This document shows, piece by piece, positions 43,138 through 51,077 of a stretch of 64,000 nt of DNA. The notes under the pieces are model-generated. The model made no database searches. It was not told the origin of the DNA and saw only the letters and a program-made list of their open reading frames with translations. The stretch is from Salipiger pentaromativorans (GTDB lineage Bacteria > Pseudomonadota > Alphaproteobacteria > Rhodobacterales > Rhodobacteraceae): NCBI RefSeq assembly GCF_024721115.1, contig NZ_JAMDHK010000018.1:1-64000 (forward strand). Direction: 5' to 3'. How positions within the stretch are numbered: the first letter of the stretch is position 1; each line of letters opens with the position of its first letter. Position numbers and translations under genes: made by a program.

Positions 43138-43542
43138 TCAGGTCATTTTGAAGTAGGGAAAAGTCACTTCGTCGGTTGCCTTGACGAACGTCACTTCCAC
43201 CTTGGCCCCGATATGAACCTTCTCGGGGTCGCCGGTCTGGATCCGGCTCATCATCCGGGGGCCTTCCTCCAGCTCGATCAATGCCACGACATATGGCACG
43301 TCATCCGCGAAAGTCGGCCCTGCCGGACGGCGCGCGATGGTGAAGGTATGCACCTTGCCGCGTCCGCTCACGGTGTTGAAGCGCAGATTGTCGGAATGGC
43401 AATACGGGCAAATAGAGCGGGGATAGAAATGATGTTTGCCGCAATCGCCGCAAAGCGGGATGTCGAGGCGGCCCTCGCGCGTGGCCTCCCAATAGGGGGC
43501 ACTGTCATGGTCGATCACCGGAAGCGGTTTTTCAATGCTCAT
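43138..43542 (-). CDS. DUF35 zinc-ribbon/OB-fold partner of the thiolase-like protein
   Basis: This 134-residue protein has zinc-ribbon cysteines C31, C34, C45 and C48 and an OB domain with IARRPAGPTFADDVPYVV and ELEEGPRMMSRI. It differs from the other two DUF35 proteins, which carry RKPERGGDYNV at that place. It lies 4 bp behind the thiolase-like gene 43547 and is last in the 43138-48486 operon. Confidence 0.87.
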   Translation of the reverse strand: MSIEKPLPVIDHDSAPYWEATREGRLDIPLCGDCGKHHFYPRSICPYCHSDNLRFNTVSGRGKVHTFTIARRPAGPTFADDVPYVVALIELEEGPRMMSRIQTGDPEKVHIGAKVEVTFVKATDEVTFPYFKMT

Positions 43543-43546
43543 CGTC

Positions 43547-44719
43547 TTAGCCCTTCTGCAAAATCACGGTCGCACCTGAGGAAAGCGTACCCCCGGTACC
43601 ATGCACCAGAGCGGTCTCGGCGCCCTTGACCTGGCGCTCGCCGCCTTCGCCGCGAAGCTGCCGGACGGCCTCGATCAGCAGGAACATTCCGAACATGCCC
43701 GGATGCAGCGCCGAGAGGCCGCCGCCGCTGGTGTTCATTGGGAACGCCCCGCCTGGTGCCGTGCGCTGGCCCGACACGAAATCCCCGCCTTCGCCGATCT
43801 TGCAGAAGCCGAGAGCCTCGAGCGAGAGCAGCACGGTGATGGTAAAGCTGTCATAGATCTCGACCAGGTCGATATCCGAATGGCTCACCCCGGCCATTTT
43901 TATTGCGCGTTCCCCGGCCTTTTGCGCGGGAAGCAGGCGGGCGAGGTCCGGCATTTCGCCGATGGCCCAGTGGGTATGCGCCTCGCCATAGCCCTTGACC
44001 GCGACGGGACGGGTGTTGAGGTCCTTGGCCCGCTCGGCGGTGGTCATGACGAGGGCGCCGGCCCCGTCGGTGACGAGACAGCAATCGAGCAGATGCAGCG
44101 GCTCCGAGATCATCGTGCTGGACAGCACGTCGTCAATGGACAGCGGATCGCGACGCGTCGCCTCGGGGTTCAACTGTGCCCATTTCCGCGTCGCGACGGC
44201 GATTTCGGCCAGATTCTCGGACGTGGTGCCAAATTCATGCATATGGCGCTGTGCGGCCATCGCATAGCCGCCCACAGGCGTGGGCATTCCGTAAGGCGTT
44301 TCATGCTGCATGGACAGGACTGAAGGCCGACCCCCTAGATTGCGGCTGCGCAGGGATTTCTGGTCCGAGCTGTAGACAATCAGCGCAACCTCGCAATAGC
44401 CTTCGCGAAGAGCCATGGCGGCATGTGCGATATGGGCCTCGAATGCCGAACCGCCAATATTCGTGCCATCGACGAATGTCGGCATGATGCCCAGATATTC
44501 GCCCAGCGTCACCGTGGCCAGTTGGCCGGGGCCGGGGACCCCCCACATGCCGGCCGTCAGAAGACCGTCGACATCGCTCAACTTCAGTCCTGCTTCTTCG
44601 ACGGCGGCTTTTGCCACAAATGCGGCATGACCAAGGACCGAAGCCTTGGTGACGAACTTGCCGTCCTTCAGCGGCGCGTCGGCGATGCCGACGACCACCG
44701 GTTCTCGTCCGTTCTTCAT
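43547..44719 (-). CDS. Thiolase-fold protein lacking both catalytic cysteines
   Basis: This 390-residue SCP-x/thiolase-fold protein reads NIGGSAFEAH at the Cys loop (S91/A92). It keeps His in LHPGMFG (H339) and has VHGTGG at the second Cys site (H373). It is more distant from the pairs at 4274 and 22511, so it may act at another step. With DUF35 it could be a retro-aldolase, but a thiolase-like transferase role is not excluded. Confidence 0.85.
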   Translation of the reverse strand: MKNGREPVVVGIADAPLKDGKFVTKASVLGHAAFVAKAAVEEAGLKLSDVDGLLTAGMWGVPGPGQLATVTLGEYLGIMPTFVDGTNIGGSAFEAHIAHAAMALREGYCEVALIVYSSDQKSLRSRNLGGRPSVLSMQHETPYGMPTPVGGYAMAAQRHMHEFGTTSENLAEIAVATRKWAQLNPEATRRDPLSIDDVLSSTMISEPLHLLDCCLVTDGAGALVMTTAERAKDLNTRPVAVKGYGEAHTHWAIGEMPDLARLLPAQKAGERAIKMAGVSHSDIDLVEIYDSFTITVLLSLEALGFCKIGEGGDFVSGQRTAPGGAFPMNTSGGGLSALHPGMFGMFLLIEAVRQLRGEGGERQVKGAETALVHGTGGTLSSGATVILQKG

Positions 44720-44766
44720 ATGCTCTTTCTCCTTCTTGTCGGGCTGTCCCGGTGCGCCCCGAACTG

Positions 44767-45909
44767 TTAGCCCGGGCGCATGGTCTTGGCGATGAGCGTA
44801 CGCTGAATCTGCGAGGTTCCGCCGCCGATGGTGCTTTGCATCCCTTCGCGGAAATACCGCTCCATATCTGCTTCGGGCAGCATCGAGTGGCCACCCAGGA
44901 TCTGCATTCCGTTGCGCGTCACCGTCTGCAGCGTCTCGGAGGCATAGAGCTTTGCCATCGAGACCTCTCGCGTGCAGGGCGTCTTGGCTGCGGCCAGGCT
45001 GGCGGCGCGATAAACCAACAGCCGGGCGGCATCGACCTGGGTCTGCATGTCGGCCAGCATGTGGCGGATCACCTGAAAGTCGAAGATCGGCTTGTCGAAC
45101 TGAATCCGTTCGTGGGCGTAGCGCAGAGCATCGTCTACGGCTGTCTGGGCATTGCCCACATAGGCGGCGGCCACGGCCACGCGTTCCAGTTCCAGATGGT
45201 CGGTGATGATCTTCCAGCCATCGTTTTCCGTGCCCAGCAGCGCATCGGCCGGCAGTTTCACGTCGTCCACGAAAATCTCGGTGGTGCCGGTTGCGCGGCG
45301 CGCCATGGTCGGCAGCTTGCGGATGTCCAGACCTTCGGTGTCATTGGGGATCAGGAAAACCGACAGCCCCTTGTGTTTGGGCGCGTCGGGGTCGGTCCGG
45401 GTCAGCATTGCAAGGATTGCGTTATCGGCCGCAGCGCCCGAGCACCACAGTTTCTGCCCGTTGACGACCCAGCCGTTGCCGTCGCGCCGCGCGCGGGTCT
45501 TTGTCGATGCCGCATCCGACCCCGCGCCCGGTTCGGAAATCGAGATCGAAAAGCGGATGTCGCCATTGAGGAAGGGCTGGATGTACCGCTCTTTTTGCTC
45601 GGGCGTGCCGAATTTCTCGACATTCATCGCGGTGAACGTCGCCACCATCAACCCGGTCGAGAAGTCAAAGCCGTATTTGGCCAACCCTTCGCACATCAGG
45701 GCATAATCCATGATGTCACCGCCAAGACCGCCGCTCTCTTCTGAAAACAGGATGCCGAGCCAGCCCTGCTTGGCCACTTTTTCATAGGCTTCGTAGGGGT
45801 ATTTGCGCTCGCGGTCGCAATTGCGGATATAATCGCGGCCGATCTCTTCGTCGACGAAACGCTCGACGGTGGCGCGCCACATCTCTTGCTCGGGTGTCAG
45901 AAAGTTCAT
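44767..45909 (-). CDS. Acyl-CoA dehydrogenase
   Basis: This 380-residue ACAD has ISEPGAGSDAAS, GQKLWCSGAAADN, HERIQFDKPIFDFQVIRH and the C-terminal IGGGTSQIQRTLIAK. The likely base is E242 (LERVAV). It overlaps a hot-dog gene (ATGA), so it is coupled to it. It belongs to an operon with an ADP-forming synthetase. Confidence 0.91.
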   Translation of the reverse strand: MNFLTPEQEMWRATVERFVDEEIGRDYIRNCDRERKYPYEAYEKVAKQGWLGILFSEESGGLGGDIMDYALMCEGLAKYGFDFSTGLMVATFTAMNVEKFGTPEQKERYIQPFLNGDIRFSISISEPGAGSDAASTKTRARRDGNGWVVNGQKLWCSGAAADNAILAMLTRTDPDAPKHKGLSVFLIPNDTEGLDIRKLPTMARRATGTTEIFVDDVKLPADALLGTENDGWKIITDHLELERVAVAAAYVGNAQTAVDDALRYAHERIQFDKPIFDFQVIRHMLADMQTQVDAARLLVYRAASLAAAKTPCTREVSMAKLYASETLQTVTRNGMQILGGHSMLPEADMERYFREGMQSTIGGGTSQIQRTLIAKTMRPG

Positions 45910-46406
45910 GCGCTCTGTCCTTGTGTCTTGTCGTGCGCCGCACGGATTTTGGCCGGTTCTCCGGGGCGATCCAGACGCGACTTGCGGATCAGCAGGCTGA
46001 ACTCGCAGCGCAGGACCGTTTCGTCCCGCTGGTTGATGCCTTCCAGTTTGCTGGTCACGACGCCGTGCCTTTCGTCATGGTCCTTCAGGTCGATGATTTC
46101 GGTGCGGGCCCAAAGGGTGTCGTTGATAAAAGTGGGCCGCAAAAAGCGTAGCTTGTCACAGCCATAGAAAGCGGCCAGCACGGAACTGTCGAAGGGGATC
46201 ATCGCATTGACGATCGAGAACACGAGGCTGCCCTGCACGAGGCGCTGGCCATACAGAGACGATTTGGCGTGCTCGACGTTGGAGTGAAGTTCCAGCCAGT
46301 TCCCGGTCAACATGCAGAAATTGACGACATCGGTTTCGGTCATCGTCCGACCGCTCGAAATGCCGGTCTGGCCAAGTGACAACTCTCCAAAAGGGTGACG
46401 TATCAC
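45906..46406 (-). CDS. MaoC-like hot-dog protein with altered hydratase motif
   Basis: This 166-residue protein has the MaoC fold (TMTETDVVNFCMLTGNWLELH). The motif keeps H41, but the catalytic Asp is N36, so activity may be weak or different. Its stop overlaps the ACAD start, and its start overlaps the stop of the synthetase subunit gene upstream. Confidence 0.84.
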   Translation of the reverse strand: MIRHPFGELSLGQTGISSGRTMTETDVVNFCMLTGNWLELHSNVEHAKSSLYGQRLVQGSLVFSIVNAMIPFDSSVLAAFYGCDKLRFLRPTFINDTLWARTEIIDLKDHDERHGVVTSKLEGINQRDETVLRCEFSLLIRKSRLDRPGEPAKIRAAHDKTQGQSA

Positions 46407-47074
46407 GTTGATTTCTCCTGTCCGTCCGCCTTTGATGACAAAACGATCAAGGCATCGGCGGCGACCAATCCCTTCCCGTCGGCCCGAACCATCACAGGGT
46501 TGATTTCAATTTCCGAGATCAGATCGGCGTTCTCGGCAAAGAAAACAGATATGCGTGAAATCAGGTCTGCCAGGGCATCTTTGTCGGCCGGTTCTGCGCC
46601 GCGTAGTCCAGTCAGCAACCGCGCCCCCGGACCCGATCGCAGCATGGCCGCGGCAGTTTGCGGGGTGGCGGGCGCAAGCCTGATTTCGGCGGCATCAATC
46701 AGTTCTACAAGGATGCCGCCAGGACCGGCCAGAACGATCGGACCAAAGGTGTCGTCGCGTTTGCAGCCGATAATCCATTCGGCCACGGACCCTTCTTCCA
46801 TTTCCTCGATCAGCGCCGTGCCGCCCGCAAAACGTTCCGCCATTTCCGCGGCGGCCTGTTTCGCCTCGTCGGGGGAAAGACCCAAACGGACGAGCCCGTG
46901 ATCGGACTTATGCGGATAGTCATCGTGACACAGCTTGGCGACACAGCGCCCGTGGTCGGGGTCACGTCGGGGCACCGGGATTCCAATCCGTTGCAGCAGA
47001 TCCTTCGCATCGGCCTCGTGGATAACCGTGCGCCCGGCACGCTGCCAGTTTTCCAGCGTTTCTCTTTGGGTCAT
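46403..47074 (-). CDS. ADP-forming acyl-CoA synthetase, ATP-grasp (beta) subunit
   Basis: This 223-residue protein is the ATP-grasp half of an ADP-forming acyl-CoA ligase, equivalent to the C-terminal part of the fused enzyme at 51078. Conserved pieces are VAKLCHDDYPHKSDHG, FGPIVLAGPGG and the end motif EIEINPVMV. The first piece differs from the usual HKSDIGGV. It overlaps the alpha subunit gene by 4 bp, so the two subunits are made together and form one enzyme. Confidence 0.88.
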   Translation of the reverse strand: MTQRETLENWQRAGRTVIHEADAKDLLQRIGIPVPRRDPDHGRCVAKLCHDDYPHKSDHGLVRLGLSPDEAKQAAAEMAERFAGGTALIEEMEEGSVAEWIIGCKRDDTFGPIVLAGPGGILVELIDAAEIRLAPATPQTAAAMLRSGPGARLLTGLRGAEPADKDALADLISRISVFFAENADLISEIEINPVMVRADGKGLVAADALIVLSSKADGQEKST

Positions 47075-48486
47075 GCCACTTCTCCTGTCGCGACCGCGAG
47101 TGCGGCGAGGCCCGATGCCGCCCGAGCGGGCGAATCATAGACAGGAACGGCTCGTTCGCGCAGCGCCTCGCCCGAGGCATTGCTGCGTGCCGAACCGGTC
47201 CAGACGATCAGAATCGGCTTGTCTGTGCTGTCGAACGCCTCGGCCAAGGCCTCGATGAACTGCTGATCTGGCACAAATGTGATAATTGCGATGGCAATAT
47301 CCACGCCCGGATCGGCGGCAACGGCCTCCAGACAGCGTCCGACATATGTGGGATTCGCCAAAACCACACCGGTCAGATCGACCGGGTTTGTCACCGACCC
47401 ATAAAAGGGCACATAGCGCGACAGCGCCGTCTGCGTCGTTTCATCCAGCACCGGAACCTCGAAGCCGGCGCTTTCGGCCAAGTCGGTCATTTCGACGCCA
47501 AGCCCGCCGGTGACAGAAATGATCCCGACCCTGTTTCCGGCAGGTCGTCGACCCGCGGCGAGCGCCGTCACGGCATCGACGGCGGCGACGGATTCACGGG
47601 CGCGGATGACACCGGTTTCGCGAAAGACCGCGCTGATCACCCGGTCGTCCCCGGCCATGGCGCCGGTATGCGACTGGACCGCGCGTGACCCGGCGCGGCT
47701 GCGCCCACCCTTGACCGCGACAATATGCTTCCCCGCCTGTGTCAGCCGCTGGGCCGCTTCGGAAAAACGGCGTCCGTCGCGCAGTTCCTCGACGTAGCAA
47801 AGAACCACCCGCGTCTGGGGGTCGTTGCCCAGATAATCCAGCAGGTCCGCTGCGGTCAGGTCGGTTTCGTTGCCGCTGGAAACGATGGCGTTGATGCCCA
47901 CGCCGCGTTCGCCCAGGCGCAACGCCATAAGGCCCGCAAGCGCGCCGGACTGGGAAATCATGGCCACGGGACCAGGCCGAAGATCGTTGAACATCGGGCT
48001 GAAGGTCAGTTGCAGGTCCGCCGCGGGGCGCACCACGCCTTCGCAGTTCGGTCCGACCAGTCTGAAGGGCGCGTCTTGCATGATCCGGCGCAAGCGCTCT
48101 TCGTTGTCATGCCCTTCTTCCCCGGCTTCGGAAAAGCCCGAGGTGACCCCGACCACGACCTTTACATCGAGCCTGGTGCAGGTCTCCAGAGCGTCCAGCG
48201 CGACCCCGACCGGCGTTGCCAGCACAACCACGTCGATCGGGCTGTCAATCTCGTCCAGACTGCGCACAGCCGGAAGGCCTTCGATCTCGCCGCCCGAAGG
48301 GTTCACGGGGATAATCGTGCCGCTGTAACCGTTGCTCTTCAGCAGGGCCATGACGGCCTGCCCCAACTTGCCCTTGGTGCGGGACGCGCCGACCACCGCA
48401 ATGGTGCGAGGGTCGAACAACCCGTCCAGTGCGTCGGCTACCGTGGGCCGGCATGCCGTCATTCGATTCGTGTTTGGCTCTGCCAT
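47071..48486 (-). CDS. ADP-forming acyl-CoA synthetase, CoA-binding (alpha) subunit
   Basis: This 471-residue protein has a CoA-binding Rossmann domain (VVGASRTKGKLG near 31-42, LVGPNCEG near 143-150) and ligase-CoA domains. The phosphohistidine is likely H273 (QSHTGAMAG). It makes acyl-CoA from a free acid, ATP and CoA with the ATP-grasp subunit at 46403. GGAGGAAAGA precedes the ATG 48486, whereas the longer frame to 48513 lacks support. It heads the 43138-48486 operon, with motif A 44 bp upstream. Confidence 0.9.
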   Translation of the reverse strand: MAEPNTNRMTACRPTVADALDGLFDPRTIAVVGASRTKGKLGQAVMALLKSNGYSGTIIPVNPSGGEIEGLPAVRSLDEIDSPIDVVVLATPVGVALDALETCTRLDVKVVVGVTSGFSEAGEEGHDNEERLRRIMQDAPFRLVGPNCEGVVRPAADLQLTFSPMFNDLRPGPVAMISQSGALAGLMALRLGERGVGINAIVSSGNETDLTAADLLDYLGNDPQTRVVLCYVEELRDGRRFSEAAQRLTQAGKHIVAVKGGRSRAGSRAVQSHTGAMAGDDRVISAVFRETGVIRARESVAAVDAVTALAAGRRPAGNRVGIISVTGGLGVEMTDLAESAGFEVPVLDETTQTALSRYVPFYGSVTNPVDLTGVVLANPTYVGRCLEAVAADPGVDIAIAIITFVPDQQFIEALAEAFDSTDKPILIVWTGSARSNASGEALRERAVPVYDSPARAASGLAALAVATGEVA

Positions 48487-48528
48487 TCTTTCCTCCGTCA
48501 AGTGAAAAAACATCGGCTCGTTTCGGCG

Positions 48529-48557
48529 ATCTAACGGTTGTTCGATTGTTCTCGCAA
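48529..48557 (-). promoter_or_regulatory. Predicted promoter for the ADP-forming synthetase operon
   Basis: On the minus strand TTGCGA (48557-48552) and TTAGAT (48534-48529) are 17 bp apart. The motif A copy at 48530-48545 overlaps the -10 box, the same arrangement as at 3825 and 7486. Confidence 0.5.
48530..48545. promoter_or_regulatory. Motif A operator, 13 of 16 match
   Basis: TCTAACGGTTGTTCGA keeps the TCTAAC left arm and most of the right arm. It lies between the divergent synthetase operon (48486) and the CoA-transferase operon (48643), so it could control both. Confidence 0.65.
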
Positions 48558-48642
48558 TGGATTCTAGTTCCGAGCAGAATGAGGCTTTCAGAGCCGCAAA
48601 CTAGGGCTTGACGTCGGAAAATTCGCAGAACGAGGCAGACAC

Positions 48643-49857
48643 GTGAAAATGGAAAATGGGCCACTGAGCGATGTCAGGGTGATTGAACTGGGGCATGTGA
48701 TCGCAGCACCGATGTGCGGCGCATTGCTGTCCGATTTTGGCGCCGACGTGGTCAAGATCGAGCGTCCGGGGCAGGGTGACATGCTGCGGGTACTGAGCGC
48801 GCGGGCCAGTGATGGCGTTGGCGCCTGGTGGAAGACCCTGGCACGAAACAAGCGTCTGATGGCGCTGGATTGGAAGAGTGAAGACGGCCGCGCCATTCTG
48901 CGCCGGCTGGTCGAAAACGCCCATGTGCTTATCGAGAACTTTCGACCCGGTGTTCTGGAACGGGCAGGGTTGGCCCCAGAGGTCCTGCATGAGTGGAACC
49001 CCGATCTGGTGATCGTGCGGATCTCGGGCTATGGCCAGACGGGGCCGCGCGCCTCGTGGCCGGGTTTCGGTCGGGCCGGCGAGGCCATGAGCGGACTGGC
49101 GCACATCACCGGCTTTGCCGACAACGCGCCGATGCACCCCGGCTTTCCCGCTGCGGATTCGACCACAGGCCTGATGGCGGCCTACGGCGCGATGATGGCG
49201 CTGCATGCGGTGCAGAACGGCCGCGCCCGGGGGCAAGTGGTGGACCTGGCTATTTTCGAGCCGCTGTTGCGCCTGATCGACTATCACGTTCCGACGCGAA
49301 CCGGCGCGGGGCTGCCGGTTGACCGAAACGGGCTCCAGGCGCCCAATTCCTACGCCCCGGCGGGGGTGTTTCGCGCCCGCGACGGGAAATGGGTCACAAT
49401 CAGCGCAGGCAGTGCCGCGACCGGGCGGCGGCTTCTGGAAGCCGCGGGCGGAAAGGAATGGGCGGAACAGCCGCAATTCCAAAGCCTCGATGGCTTCGCG
49501 GAGCACATGGACGAGATTGTGGACCGTCTCGGCGCATTTGTGGCACAGCATGACGCGCAGAAGGCGATTGACATCTTCCAGGCCCACGATGCCGTGGCTG
49601 CGATGGTCTATGACGTCGATGACATCCTGGCCGATCCGCAGATCGCCGCGCGAAGGGACATTGTTGGGGTGGAGGGCGACGACACCAAGGTCGTCGGACC
49701 CGTGCCAAAGCTGGACAAGACGCCGGGACGGCTGCGCTGGCTTGGGCGCCGCGAACTGGGTGCTGACACCCGGGCGATTTTACAAGAGCTCGCGTACGAC
49801 ACCGGGCAAATCGACACCCTAATCGAACAAGGCACTGTGGCCGAACCGGGCCGCTGA
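48643..49857 (+). CDS. Family III (CaiB/BaiF) CoA-transferase
   Basis: This 404-residue CoA-transferase has VRVIELGHVIAAPMCG near 11-26, GADVVKIERPGQGD near 33-46 and catalytic D172 (AADSTTGLM). GTG 48643 has GAGG 7 bp upstream and is the best start; ATG 48649 is two codons later. It heads an operon with an ACAD and a fused ADP-forming synthetase. Confidence 0.91.
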   Translation: MKMENGPLSDVRVIELGHVIAAPMCGALLSDFGADVVKIERPGQGDMLRVLSARASDGVGAWWKTLARNKRLMALDWKSEDGRAILRRLVENAHVLIENFRPGVLERAGLAPEVLHEWNPDLVIVRISGYGQTGPRASWPGFGRAGEAMSGLAHITGFADNAPMHPGFPAADSTTGLMAAYGAMMALHAVQNGRARGQVVDLAIFEPLLRLIDYHVPTRTGAGLPVDRNGLQAPNSYAPAGVFRARDGKWVTISAGSAATGRRLLEAAGGKEWAEQPQFQSLDGFAEHMDEIVDRLGAFVAQHDAQKAIDIFQAHDAVAAMVYDVDDILADPQIAARRDIVGVEGDDTKVVGPVPKLDKTPGRLRWLGRRELGADTRAILQELAYDTGQIDTLIEQGTVAEPGR

Positions 49858-49887
49858 GCCGGGTCTGCAAGACGTGAGGAGAAAATC

Positions 49888-51054
49888 ATGACCTATCAGA
49901 TGACATCCGAACAGCAGGGAATCCGCGATGCGATCCTGCGGATCTGCGAAGAATTCGACGACGAATTCTGGCTGACACGCGATCGCGTAGGCGGTTTCCC
50001 GCGAGAGCTGCATCAAAAGCTGGCCCGCGATGGCTGGCTGGGGATTGCAATCCCCGAAGAGTACGGAGGTGCCGGTCTTGGCATCGTCGATGCCGCGATC
50101 ATGATGCAGGCCATTGCGGAATCCGGCGGCGGCAACAGCGCCGCATCGGCGATTCACATGAATATCTTCGGTCTGAACCCAGTCGTGAAATTCGGCACCG
50201 ATGACCAGAAAAAGAAATACCTTCCGCCTTTGGTGGCAGGCGATGAACGTGCGTGTTTCGGGGTGACCGAGCCGACAACCGGTCTGGACACCACCAAACT
50301 GAAAACACGCGCCGTGCGACAGGGTGACCGATATGTGGTGCACGGCCAGAAGGTCTGGATTTCAACCGCCCAGGAGGCCGACAAGATCCTGTTGCTGGCG
50401 CGCACGACCCCGCTTGAGGACGTCAAGAAACCGACAGAAGGATTAAGCCTTTTTTACACCGATCTGGACCGATCTTTCGTCACCGTGCGCGAGATCGAAA
50501 AGATGGGCCGCAAATGTGTCGACTCGAACGAACTGTTCATCGACGGGCTTCCGATCCCCGCCGGGGATCTGATCGGCGAAGAAGGCCAGGGCTTTCGTCA
50601 GATCCTGCACGGGCTGAACCCCGAACGGGTTCTAATTGCCGCTGAAGCAGTCGGAATCGGGCGGAATGCGCTTCGGCGCGCCGCGGATTACGCCAATGAG
50701 CGCGTCGTTTTTGGCAGACCAATCGGTCAGAATCAGGGTGTACAGCACCCCCTGGCCGCCAGCTGGGCGGAACTGGAGGCGGCCAACCTGATGGCGATGC
50801 ACGCCGGCGCGCTCTACGACGCGGGCAAGCCCTGCGGAAATGAAGCCAACGCAGGAAAATATCTGGCCGCCGAAGCGGCGGTGAAGGCGACACAGACCGC
50901 GCAGCTGACCTTCGGGGGGTTCGGATACGCCAAGGAATACCATGTCGAGCGTCTTGTTCGCGAGGCCATCCTGTTCCGCATCGCGCCGGTCACCCCGCAG
51001 CTGGTGCTTTCGTTTATCGCGGAACATGCCCTCGGCCTGCCAAAATCCTACTAG
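49888..51054 (+). CDS. Acyl-CoA dehydrogenase
   Basis: This 388-residue ACAD has IPEEYGGAG, VTEPTTGLDTTK, GQKVWIST, the flavin segment ERVVFGRPIGQNQGVQH and a late FGGFGYAKEYHVE. The probable base is E246 (NPERVLIA). The C-terminus reads RIAPVTPQLVLS without the GGT motif, which is unusual. It is 30 bp after the CoA-transferase and 23 bp before the synthetase. Confidence 0.9.
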   Translation: MTYQMTSEQQGIRDAILRICEEFDDEFWLTRDRVGGFPRELHQKLARDGWLGIAIPEEYGGAGLGIVDAAIMMQAIAESGGGNSAASAIHMNIFGLNPVVKFGTDDQKKKYLPPLVAGDERACFGVTEPTTGLDTTKLKTRAVRQGDRYVVHGQKVWISTAQEADKILLLARTTPLEDVKKPTEGLSLFYTDLDRSFVTVREIEKMGRKCVDSNELFIDGLPIPAGDLIGEEGQGFRQILHGLNPERVLIAAEAVGIGRNALRRAADYANERVVFGRPIGQNQGVQHPLAASWAELEAANLMAMHAGALYDAGKPCGNEANAGKYLAAEAAVKATQTAQLTFGGFGYAKEYHVERLVREAILFRIAPVTPQLVLSFIAEHALGLPKSY

Positions 51055-51077
51055 TTACGAACATCAAAGGAAGTCCC

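Noticed and set aside
47342-47350. Partial motif B (ACATATGT) in the synthetase gene
   Set aside because: It is only an 8-bp core inside a coding region without the conserved outer bases or a start nearby.
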